DNA from: Bacilli bacterium
GTDB lineage: Bacteria; Bacillota_I; Bacilli_A; RF39; UBA660
NCBI GenBank assembly: GCA_022009835.1
Contig: CP091726.1
Span: forward strand, 806,001-870,000
DNA length: 64,000 nt
Reading direction: 5' to 3'
The notes beneath the pieces were generated by a model, which ran no database searches, was not told the origin of the DNA, and saw nothing but the letters and a program-made list of their open reading frames with translations. A program made the translations under genes and the position numbers. Shown here piece after piece: positions 53,530 to 63,302 of the stretch (its first letter is position 1; each line of letters opens with the position of its first letter).

Positions 53530-56500
53530 TTATATAGATTTTTTTATAATTTTTTTCTAATTTATTATCAATAATAGAATATAAATATATATATGTAGGT
53601 TTACCAAATACTTTTTCAATATAAGACTTATAACCATTAAGTTGTTTTTAAATATGCTGTATCATTAATATTTTTTTAATTTATAATCAATTATTTTTAA
53701 TACTATCGTTATATACTAATAATAAATCAATAATACCATGATAATTAATATTATCTTCTTCATAAATAAACTCATATTCTTTATATATATCACAATTATT
53801 TATATCTATATTATTTAAGAAATTAACAATTATTTCCCTATCTTTACCATATAAATTATCTATATTATTAAAAATCAGTTAATTCAAATAATTCATGAAC
53901 TCTTCTTCCATATTCTAATTTTTGCTTCTTCTTCTTTAGATATAATATGAATATTCTTTTTAGAAAAATGATTTTTTTCTTCTTCTTTATTAGTTATAAT
54001 ATTAATATTATCCACTAGTAACTTATCATCTACTCTATTAATAAGTTTAAGATAATTATTATTTTTAATCATATTATAATCTTTAGTTATATTTATTTTA
54101 CTTAAATCAATATTTTTATAATATTTCTTAGTAACTCCCTCTAAAGAATACATAATACTAGCAAAACTATTATATTTCTCTCTAATATTATTATCTATTA
54201 TATCACTTATAAAAGCCTCATCCTTATTACTAGAAGGTAAAATAAAGATCATTTTTTCTTTAGCTCTAGTTAAAGCAACATATAATAGTCTTATTCTCTC
54301 ACTTATATTCTCTTTAATATAATTTCTATAAGCTAATTTATGATATATTGTATTATAATAAAAGTTATCTTTATATGGAATAATTATTCCATATTCATTA
54401 TCATAAGTATATCTATTTACTGCTTCACTTATATTAAATCTATTAAATAAACCACTGAAGTAGCAGATACTAAACTCTAATCCTTTAGAAGCATGAATAG
54501 TCATAATCTTAACAGTATCAGTACTATTATCACCAATATTATATTCTATTTTTAAATTATTACTAATAATATCTTCTAGATATTTTTTTGATAATCATAA
54601 ATATCATAATTTAAATTAGTTAAATTACTAGTAATTTCTTTCAATTTATAAATTCTAATTGTATTAGAAGCATTATCTCCTAGTAAAAAAATAATTTATT
54701 ATATAAATCATACTTTTCTATAATTAAATCAATTATTTCATCTAAAGAAATAAAAATCAATTTTTCTTACTTATTTCATTACTAATTCTATAAATATCAC
54801 TATCTTTATAATTATTATTTAAAAAATAATCAAACAATATATTATCATCTATATTAAAGATAAAAACTTCTACCTAGTGATATAAATAATTTCTTAAAAA
54901 TCATTATCAATAATATTATCTTTTTAATTTTAATAATAAAACTAATAATATTCTTAATAACTAATATTACTTCACCATCAATTAAATTAATAGACTTAAC
55001 TATTGAGGTAGGAATATTATTATATTCTAATATCTTCTTATATAATTCAAATCACTTACTATTATCTAATAATATTACAAAAATCACTATATTTAACATT
55101 TGTTACTCCTTTAGTATCTTTATCAAATTCCTTATAATTATCCTTTATTTTTATTATTAATATCATCCGCTATTACAAATGGTCTCGATCTCATTGTTTT
55201 TTTATAATTAGTATCATTTAAATAATTATATATTTCAAAATTATTATTCTCTTTATTATCACCATTACCTTGATACATAAGATTACCATATATCATTTGA
55301 TGTTCCTTTTGGTAGGAGGCTCCTCCTAAATAATCATCCATAATATGATTAAACATCAAATTAATATTATTTATTACTTCTTCCCTACTTCTAAAATTCT
55401 TATTTAAATCTATTTTCATTCCATTATTATGACTACTATACATATCATATTTATTTTTAAATATATATGGATTAGCATTTCTAAATCTATATATAGATTG
55501 TTTAATATCACCAACCATGTAAACATTATTATTAGATATATAAGAAATAAATTCTTCTTGAACATCATTAGTATCTTGATATTCATCTATTAATATTTCA
55601 TTTAAATTATTCTTTATTTCTTCTCTTATTTGACTATTTTCTTTAACTAATTTGATAGCTAAATTAGCAATATCAGAATATTCATAATAATTATATATTT
55701 CTTTATAATTTTTGTACTTTAATATCTAATGCTTTTTATAATCTTAATAATACAAGATACATAAGGTTTAGTCTTTAAAATACTATTCTTTATTTCAATA
55801 GTATCCTTATAAATAGCTAAATCTTTAATACTATCAATAGCCTTTTTTTAAATTTTTTCTTTATATTCTTTAGTAGTATCTGATACACCTCTTGCTTGGG
55901 GTAATTTAATATTAATATTATCCTTAATAGAAATATAATCATTACTATCTAGAAGTGGAGATAATACTTGATATAATTTATCTAAATAATCATTATCATC
56001 TATATATTCTAAATATTCATGTATTTTTATTAATAATATTAATTATTTCTTTAATATAAGTATCTATATCTTTGTTAATAGTTGTTTCATTAAATCTATC
56101 TTCAATATAATTATCTAGATATGATTTTTTTATTAGTCTTTAAATCTAGTTTATTATTAATATTTAAAATAAACTCAAAAAAATATCTTTATCATTTTTT
56201 TAAAGTATATTCTCTAATTAAAGAAAGAAAATCCTCATCATTACTATTATATAATTCTTCAAAGATATCATTTAAAGTCTTTCTCTTATATAAAGTAATA
56301 ACTGAAGCATCTATAATATTTATATCTTTACTTACATTTAAATAATAATGATATTTTTTTACTAAAGATAATGCATAAGAATCAAAAAGTAGTAATATCC
56401 GCTGTATCAAGTTTTTGATAATTCCTTAGTAAAACCATTTTTCTAATAATTTAGTTCCTATTCTTTCTCTCATCTCTTTAGCGGCCATTTTAGTAAAAAG

Positions 56501-56657
56501 TAAGAATAAGTAAGTTATCTACTGATACACCTTTTTTTACTTTTTGTAGTACTCTCTCTGTTAAAACAGCGGTCTTACCTGAGCCTGCTCCTGCTGATAC
56601 AATAATATTAGTGCCTTCTGTGTAAATAGCGGTTTCTTGTTCCTTTGTCCATGCCAT
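53530..56657 (-). CDS. addA: ATP-dependent helicase/nuclease subunit A
   Basis: About 1040 residues in many frames. UvrD-type helicase: Q-motif WTKEQETAI, Walker A VSAGAGSGKTAVLTERV, motif III/IV VGDIKQSIYRFRNANPYIF, motif V MTIHASKGLEFSICYFSG, motif VI RIRLLYVALTRAKEKMIF. C-terminal PD-(D/E)XK nuclease: GIIDLLLVYND then IIDYKLK, and YIYLYSIID. AddAB resects double-strand breaks and is attenuated at Chi (AGCGG in Bacillus). Shorter than B. subtilis AddA (about 1230). Roughly 20 T-run breaks. Confidence 0.9.
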
Positions 56658-56658
56658 A

Positions 56659-56955
56659 TTATTTTCTACTCCTTTTACTACCAAATTCTTTTATTGAAGT
56701 AGTATCAATATACATCATATCTTTTTTTATATTACGATATGGTATTAATGCCTTCTTAGCTAATTCTTCTTCTTTTTTAAGTTGTTCAGCTGATAAATTA
56801 CTATTAAGCAGTGGTTCAAAAATATGTGCTAATAAATTATCAACAGTCATAAACATATCTTCATCTTCTAGATAAGCAATTACTTCTCCCTCTTTTACTA
56901 GTTCATCATTAATATATAAATTAGCTAAATACATCGTATCATTCTTGTACTTCAT
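56659..56955 (-). CDS. Small protein encoded between addB and addA
   Basis: 98 residues, intact frame. MKYKNDTMYLANLYINDELV, KEGEVIAYLEDEDMFMTVDN, LLAHIFEPLLNSNLSAEQLK, KEEELAKKALIPYRNIKKDM, tail TTSIKEFGSKRSRK. Its ATG overlaps the addB end by 17 bp, and it stops 2 bp before the addA ATG, so the three genes are coupled. Acidic, mainly helical; no family recognised. An accessory subunit or modulator of AddAB is a possibility (inference). Confidence 0.65.
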   Translation of the reverse strand: MKYKNDTMYLANLYINDELVKEGEVIAYLEDEDMFMTVDNLLAHIFEPLLNSNLSAEQLKKEEELAKKALIPYRNIKKDMMYIDTTSIKEFGSKRSRK

Positions 56956-59257
56956 TATTATCCTCCTCTCTATTTATATAAACAATATCATTTTCTCTTT
57001 GGTAGCAGATTTCTTTATATTCACATCTATCACAACTAATACTCTTACCATTAATTACCTTAGGATTAATAGAAAAATCTCCCTCTAGTATATCTTTAAT
57101 AGCGGTATCAATAATTTTTATCAGTATTATCTATCATTGTATTAATTTCTTCTTCAGATAATACTTTACTATTAGAACTAAATCCTTTTGGAGTAACTTT
57201 CATAGACTTAATTATATTAGAATTACTATAATTGTTATCAAACTTTGATAGAATATTCTCTTCATTTATTGAATATCCCTCTAATTTCAAAGTTTTTGCT
57301 CTTTCTTCATCATAATCATTAGTACCATTTATCGAAGGCATATTAAATAACTTTTGTAAGTAGAAGCCTACTACTTTAATATTTTTTTAAGATCCATTTT
57401 ACTAGATAAATATAAATATATTGGTAATTGTAAATTAAGACCATATTCCATATTCTTTAAATCTATTGCATCGCTAGATCCTGTTTTATAATCTATTACA
57501 ACAAGATAAGTCTTATTATCTTCTTCTTTATATAATACCTTATCTATTACCCCTTTAAAAGTAACTTTTATATTCTTATCTTTATTTACATATATCTCTT
57601 TTTCTTTCATACTTTGATCTAAAGACATATATTGATATTGCTCTCTAATAACTTTAATAATAGTAGATAATTCATCTTTAACATTACTTAAAAATAAATA
57701 GTTCTCTGTTAGTTAGTGGTCTAATACTTTTTTTAAATAATTATTATAACTATTATCAATATCAAAATCTTTATCATCAATATGAGATAATATATAGTGG
57801 GCTACATTACCAATAATTATATTAAAATCATTATTAATAATATTAATCTTTAAAATATTACTAATATAATATTTAAACTTACACTTTTCATAATTATTAA
57901 TCGCTGTATATGAAAGAAGTAATTTATTATCTAAATATTTATATAGTTTATTTTTATCTATATTATGATACTTATTATCATACTTCATAAAAGGAATATT
58001 ATAATTACTATATAATAAATCTAAATCATCTTCTTTAACATTATATTTAACTAAATTATCTAATTTATTAGCCAAAAAGAATCTTATTAGCCATATCCGA
58101 ATTATTATAACTTATTTTTATAATCTTTTTATAATATTTATATCTATAAGTAAATCACTCATTGTATAACTATTATTATTATCTCTTAGTTTATAAGTAA
58201 TTATTAAATTATTAATATTCTTTATCTTTTTAATAACTTCTATTTTTCTTATTAATATTAAGTTCATTACTAGTATCATATCCTAATATTTCTTTTTCTT
58301 TATCATTAAAGTATTCATTATCCTTATATAGTATAGGTATATTTTTCTTTATTAAAACCAAGTAAAAATACATAATCATCATCTTCAAAGTAATCATTAA
58401 TATTACTTATCTTAATACCACTACTACCTTCATCTAAATAAGTATTTTTTAAATCATTAACAATTAATTCTCTAACCTCTTCTTTATCATTAATAAAACT
58501 ATAATTATTTAATACTTTAACTACTTTATCCTTAATATCATCATCTTTAATTATATCTAGATTATTATCGATATTATCTAAATTACTTAATACATCTTTT
58601 ACTACTTTTTATTGAGTAAATACTTCTCTTTTTTTATTGATATTGGTAAATTATATATTTTTAAATAATCTATATATTACTTCTTTATATTCGCTAGTTA
58701 TAATTAACTTTATTTTTCCTTTATATCTATATTCTTTCTAAGTAATTCATATATTCTATCTATAACAAATATTACTTCATCATCAATATAATCAAATTCA
58801 TATATATTATAAATATTATTATCTCTATATTTATAATCAATAACTTTATAATTTAAATCTTTTAAAATACTTAAAGTATATTTATCTAAATAATCATAAC
58901 CATATATATATATTTCTTTATTCTTAATATACTCTCTAAATCTATCATTATAGATAAGCAGTTTATTATTATCTAAATACTCTTTTCATTTCTTTTTAAT
59001 ATATTCATCTTATTATTATCTAATTTATCACTAATATAATATAAATTATTTATATATACTAAAGCCGAACTTAAATTAATATCATATTCTTTTCATTAAA
59101 TAATATATTGTCTTATTATTATAATCAAATATATATTTCTTAATAAAATCCTCAAGTGACATAAATTTAATATTATAATTATAGTATTTAATCCTTACTA
59201 TTTCAATTATCTTATTTTTTTAATCTTATTGGGAGTTATTAAAACATATTCTTTCAT
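56939..59257 (-). CDS. addB: ATP-dependent helicase/nuclease subunit B
   Basis: About 773 residues, shorter than B. subtilis AddB (about 1166). N-terminal degenerate helicase region read in fragments (EYVLITPNKIKK, FMSLEDFIKKYIFDYNN). Nuclease domain: LSYTAINNYEKCKFKYYISN with the first Fe-S Cys, KGVIDKVL, YLVVIDYKTGSSDAIDL (D/E-x-K), LNLQLPIYLYL, then C-terminal ISCDRCEYKEICYQRE, giving the C-x2-C-x5-C of the 4Fe-4S staple. Promoter-side RBS AGGTGG. About 12 frame breaks. Confidence 0.85.
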
Positions 59258-59319
59258 TTTACCACCTATTTATATTATCTCATATAATGAATAAAAGTAA
59301 AAAGGAAAAAAAGCAAGTT

Positions 59320-60168
59320 TTATTTGCTTTTCTTTAATATATGAGCCTTATAAGTATTAAGAGCAAGCTCTGCTACTGTCATTTGACCTACACCACCAGG
59401 TACAGGTGTTATGTAACTAGCAATATCTTTAACATTATCAAAATCAATATCACCACATAAACTACCATCATTCATTCTATTTATTCCGACATCAACTAAA
59501 ACAGCCCCTTCTTTAACCATATCTTTAGTTATAAATTTCTCTTTTCCAATCGCTGCTACTAAAATATCAGCATTTTTGGTATAAAAAGATAAGTTTTTAG
59601 TTTTAGAATGACACATAGTAACCGTAGCATTTCTATTTGTCATAAGTGCTGATAATGGTTTACCAACTAAATCACTTCGACCAACAATAACAACATTCTT
59701 TCCTTCAATATCTATATTATAATAATCAAGTAAATCTACTATTCCCATTGGTGTACAAGCTACTAATGCTGGTTCATTATGAACAAGTTTTCCCATATTA
59801 ATATCAGTAAGACCATCAACATCTTTCTCTGGTAAAATAGCATTTTGAATTTTTTTAGCATTAAGATTTTTGGGTATTGGCATTTGAACTAATATACCGT
59901 CAATTAAGTCATCATTATTTAATGAAGAAATAATATTTAATAGTTCTTCTTCAGTAATATTCTCACTTAATTTTTATATGTTTAAAATTATAACCAAGAT
60001 TTTTCCGCCATTTTATTTTTTTGTCTTACATAAACATTACTTGCAGGATCATCACCAACTTGAATAACTACTAATCCTAATTTTTTTCATCTAATTTTAT
60101 TATTTTTTTCTTTTAATTCTTCTAGTAACTTAATTTTTTTACTTCTTTTTCCATCTAATAAAAATCAT
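59320..60168 (-). CDS. folD: Methylenetetrahydrofolate dehydrogenase/cyclohydrolase
   Basis: About 283 residues. LGLVVIQVGDDPASNVYVRQ, K at KNKMAENLGYNF (catalytic Lys in YVRxK), GILVQMPIPKNLN, EKDVDGLTDINMGKL, ACTPMGIVDLL, VVIVGRSDLVGKPLSALM, CHSKTKNL, VDVGINRM, ITPVPGGVGQMTVAEL. Bifunctional C1-folate enzyme using the product of GlyA. N-terminal third has five T-run breaks. Confidence 0.95.
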
Positions 60169-60179
60169 TCTATCTACCT

Positions 60180-60668
60180 TTACCTTTCTTTTGTCATTTC
60201 ATCATAACTCTGATTAAAAAAAATATTAGCTAATATTTTTTTGATTATTTCTCTCACTTATAATACCAAGTTTTGCTCTATATCCATCAGTTATAATTTG
60301 CATTTTTTTAAAGTAAGAGTACTATAACTATTACCTAAATATTTCTTATAATTATTAATAATATTTATTCTTAATTTTTTTCACATTCTTTAAGCATATT
60401 TCTAATCATTGTTGTATTACTACTATCATCATCTTCATTATTAATATCAATCATATTTAATTCTAATAATAGTTTTTTTCTATTTTTTTCTATCAATTTT
60501 TTTCTTAATTAATTTCTCTGTTAGTGTTGGAGATACAAATATAATTTTATTTACTTCAATAGCATCTTTCTTTTTATTTTTAGGTGTTATCTTATAACCA
60601 TTTTTATCATATTCTAAATATATTACTTCTCCTGTTTTATTATCTTTACTTATATAATAATTATTCAT
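60180..60668 (-). CDS. Hypothetical protein between trmD and folD
   Basis: About 163 residues in two or three frames. YYISKDNKTGEVIYLEYDKN, GYKITPKNKKKDAIEVNKII, FVSPTLTEKLIKKKIDRKK, then LLLELNMIDINNEDDDSSNT, TMIRNMLKECEKIRINIINN, YRAKLGIISERNN. Its ATG lies inside the trmD end (GTCATGAATAA). No family recognised; helical C-terminal half. Confidence 0.55.
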
Positions 60669-61337
60669 GACTACCCCCTAATAAATCTGGTCTATTTTCT
60701 TTAGTTAATCTTATTTGCTCACTATGCCTATATTTATTAATATTTTCATGATGTCCACTTAATAATACTTCTGGTACTTTCATTCCGCGATATTCTACAG
60801 GTTTAGTATAATTAGGATAATCAAGTAGATTATTATCAAAACTCTCACTATCTAGTGATTCAGTACTAATAACATTATCTACTAATCTTATTATACTATC
60901 CATAACTACCATTGAAGGAAGTTCTCCTCCAGTTAAAATATAATCACCTATAGATAGTTCTAAATCCACTATTGTTTTAATTCTTTCATCAAAACCTTCA
61001 TAATGACCGCATAATATTATAATATGTTTATATTTAGATAAATCATAAGCTATACTTTGCTTATATACTTTACCTGATGGTGTCATCATTATCACTAATG
61101 TATCTTCCTTTTTTAAAGCATCTATAGCCCTAAATATAGGATCACACATAAGAACCATACCTCCACCACCACCAAATGGATAATCATCTACTTGGTTATT
61201 TTTATATACTGTATAATCTCTAATATTATGTATATTTATTTTTTTACTAATTCTTTATCTATTGCTCTCTTTATAATAGATTCATTAATAAAGTTATCAT
61301 ACATATTTGGAAATAATGTTAGTACATCTATCTTCAT
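60661..61337 (-). CDS. trmD: tRNA (guanine-N1)-methyltransferase
   Basis: About 226 residues. MKIDVLTLFPNMYDNFINES, RDYT then DDYPFGGGGGMVLMCDPI, ILCGHYEGFDERI, LSIGDYILTGGELPSMVVMD, PVEYRGMKVPEVLLSGHH and the final LTKENRPDLLGG. Knot-type SAM site present. It makes m1G37 in tRNAs. One A-run break near 61240. RBS GGAGGTAAT. Confidence 0.95.
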
Positions 61338-61423
61338 TATTATTACCTCCAATCATATATTTTTCCCTTTAATTAATTATAATATATTAATAATTAAATG
61401 TCTATATCTTTTTTTACTTATTT

Positions 61424-61560
61424 CACTCTAATTCTAAAGTATTAGAGTGTCACTTATAGCCAATAAATTGTCTATAAGTAAATAATAATAAGATATTATA
61501 TTCGGGGTGAAATACTTTCTAACTGATAACACTCGTAATATCTATTGATATTTTTTTAAT
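61424..61560 (-). repeat. Two-hairpin intergenic element E7
   Basis: Minus strand: ACTTATAG-ACAATTTATTGG-CTATAAGT and CACTCTAAT-ACTTTAGA-ATTAGAGTG. They are preceded by a longer imperfect hairpin with arms AGATATTA/TAATATCT. The first loop shows the AC...GG closure with an inner CAAT/ATTG stem. Confidence 0.6.
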
Positions 61561-61574
61561 AAAAATATAATATA

Positions 61575-61692
61575 ATTGTATATGGAAAGAGAAATTACTC
61601 ATAATAAAAAAATGAGTAACGCCTTATTATCAAAAAGGTGTTCTCTCCATTATGGAATGGAGCACCCCCTGAGGGTGCCCTTTTTTATTTCC
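61575..61692 (+). ncRNA. Candidate antisense RNA (type I antitoxin)
   Basis: TATAAT boxes at 61566-61576 could start a plus-strand RNA of about 110 nt (TTGATA at 61545-61550 is a poorly spaced -35). It ends at a strong terminator GCACCC-CCTGA-GGGTGC-CC-T6 (61662-61686), preceded by the hairpin CTCCAT-TATGGA-ATGGAG. It is fully complementary to the 3' untranslated part of the convergent small-peptide mRNA, the layout of txpA/ratA-type pairs. Confidence 0.5.
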
Positions 61693-61762
61693 TATGGTTA
61701 CAACTACTTATAAAAAATAGTGTAACTAAAGTTATCCAAGCAAATGCTAGGACAAACTCCAT
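61685..61762 (-). CDS. 25-residue hydrophobic peptide, candidate type I toxin
   Basis: Reads MEFVLAFAWITLVTLFFISS then CNHRK: a single membrane helix with a basic tail, as in holin-like/TxpA-BsrG toxins. Very strong RBS AAAGGAGG nine bases upstream. The mRNA 5' leader (61833-61859 region) is complementary to its 3' region: GGCGTTAC against GTAACGCC (61616-61623) and GGAGAGAACCACC against GGTGTTCTCTCC (61637-61648). This long-range pairing is a hallmark of type I toxin mRNAs. Likely toxicity is inference. Confidence 0.6.
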   Translation of the reverse strand: MEFVLAFAWITLVTLFFISSCNHRK

Positions 61763-61799
61763 TAGCCAAAACCTCCTTTATAGTAAGTTTTTCTAACAT
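61704..61799 (-). CDS. Overlapping 31-residue leader reading frame
   Basis: MLEKLTIKEVLANGVCPSIC, LDNFSYTIFYK, in the frame covering the toxin RBS and most of its codons. Preceded by AAGGGGTGATCTT. It may be a translational coupler or chance; translation through it would open or mask the downstream RBS. Confidence 0.35.
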   Translation of the reverse strand: MLEKLTIKEVLANGVCPSICLDNFSYTIFYK

Positions 61800-61982
61800 A
61801 AGATCACCCCTTCCTTAATTTTACTTAAAAAAGGAGAGAACCACCCATTTGGCGTTACCGTACATCATTATATATTAATATCTTTACATAGTAGGTATTT
61901 TTTTGATTATTTTTTATTATCTTTATAAAGCCTTATTTTATAAGTATTTATAAGAAAAAAATACATATAGTACAAATGTATA

Positions 61983-63302
61983 CTAAATAGAAAAAGATAT
62001 ATCTATTTCTTTTACTACAACAGTAGTACAATTAGACATATCTATTTTTTTAATTAAATCTAATAATTCTTTTTATTGATAAGTTACTAATTAAACCTAT
62101 TGGATCTTCTTCTAATTCATTATTATAAATAATACTATCCATAATAATATCATTAATATTTTTCAACATTTTTCATAAGCGAAAATCTCATTACTTATTA
62201 ATACTTTTTTTCTTTCTATTAAAGTCTTTTTTTCACTTATTTCTATATTATCTAATTTATCTTTAAGTTTATCTAAAAAAATTCATTATATTTGTTAGTT
62301 TCATTAACTAATGTAATTAATAGATGTGTATCTGTATTAAGTAAACTAATATAAGTAGTATTATTAATAATACCTTCTTTTTTTAGTTCTTCATCAAAAA
62401 GTACTAGTTTCATCAAATAAAGTAGTAAATAAGATATGCATATATAAATGTAATTGTCTTCTGGTTAATTTAATATTTTTTAGAGGCACTTTTTATAGTA
62501 TAAGCAATTTTAGGAATATTAGTATTCATTGTAATTATTTCTTTTTTTCCTTTTACTACTTTATCATCTTCTTTAAAAATCTTTTTACTACTATTTTTGT
62601 TCATAGCCTTAAAAATCTTTATTATTTTTGATTTTTCTCTTATTAAGTTCATTACTTCTTCAGGATCAAAAGATCCTGTTACAACCATAAACATATTAGA
62701 AGGATGATAAAAGGTGTAATAGCAGGTCTCTAAATCATCTTTAGTAATGCTTTCAATATCTTTTACAGTGCCAATTATACTATTACGATAAGGATTACTA
62801 TTTAAAGTATTTAATCTTACCTTTTCAAATAAAACCTCTGCTGGTCTATCTTCATACATGTGTATTTCTTCTGATATAATACCCTTCTCTTTCTCAACCG
62901 ATTCATCAGTTAAATAAATATTTTGAACATAATTAAGTAAATAATTTATATTTTTCCTTTTAAATCATTCGTAGCATAGAATAAATAAGTAGTATTTCTA
63001 AAAAGTAGTAAAAGCATTACATATAGAACCAGATTTAGCAAAAGAACTCCATTGGTTGAGGATCTTCTTTTTCTGTAAATACTTTATGTTCTAGAAAATG
63101 AGCAATACCTTTAGGAAAAGATTTAATTTTATCTTCTCCAATTGGAATAAAAATCATTATATACGGAACCATATTTAGTTGTAAAAGTTACATAATTAGT
63201 ATAAACATCATCTTTAGTATAAAGAAATACTTCTAAACCATTTGACATCTTTTTCATAGTAGACATCTTCTTCTAATTTCTTTTAATTTTAATCTTCTCC
63301 AT
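61983..63302 (-). CDS. ymfH: M16 zinc metallopeptidase, YmfH type
   Basis: About 440 residues. MSNGLEVFLYTKDD, KYGSVYNDF, FPKGIAHFLEHKVFTEKE with the inverted zinc motif H-F-L-E-H, then SGSICNAFTT, TYLFYATND, EKEKGIISEEIHMYED (third zinc ligand Glu), and a second M16 half (NTTYISLLNTDTHLLITLVN). The intact HxxEH identifies the catalytic partner of the YmfF/YmfH pair, lately linked to EF-P modification in Bacillus. Start overlaps the ymfF end. About twelve frame breaks. Confidence 0.85.

Larger units (their letters stand above)
61594..61860 (-). promoter_or_regulatory. Toxin-mRNA flanking inverted arms
   Basis: Outer arms GTAACGCC (61616) / GGCGTTAC (61851) and inner arms GGTGTTCTCTCC (61637) / GGAGAGAACCACC (61833) bracket the small reading frames. 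A hairpin GTTACTCAT/ATGAGTAAT lies at the minus-strand 3' end (61594-61620). A minus-strand TATAAT sits at about 61872. Confidence 0.6.
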
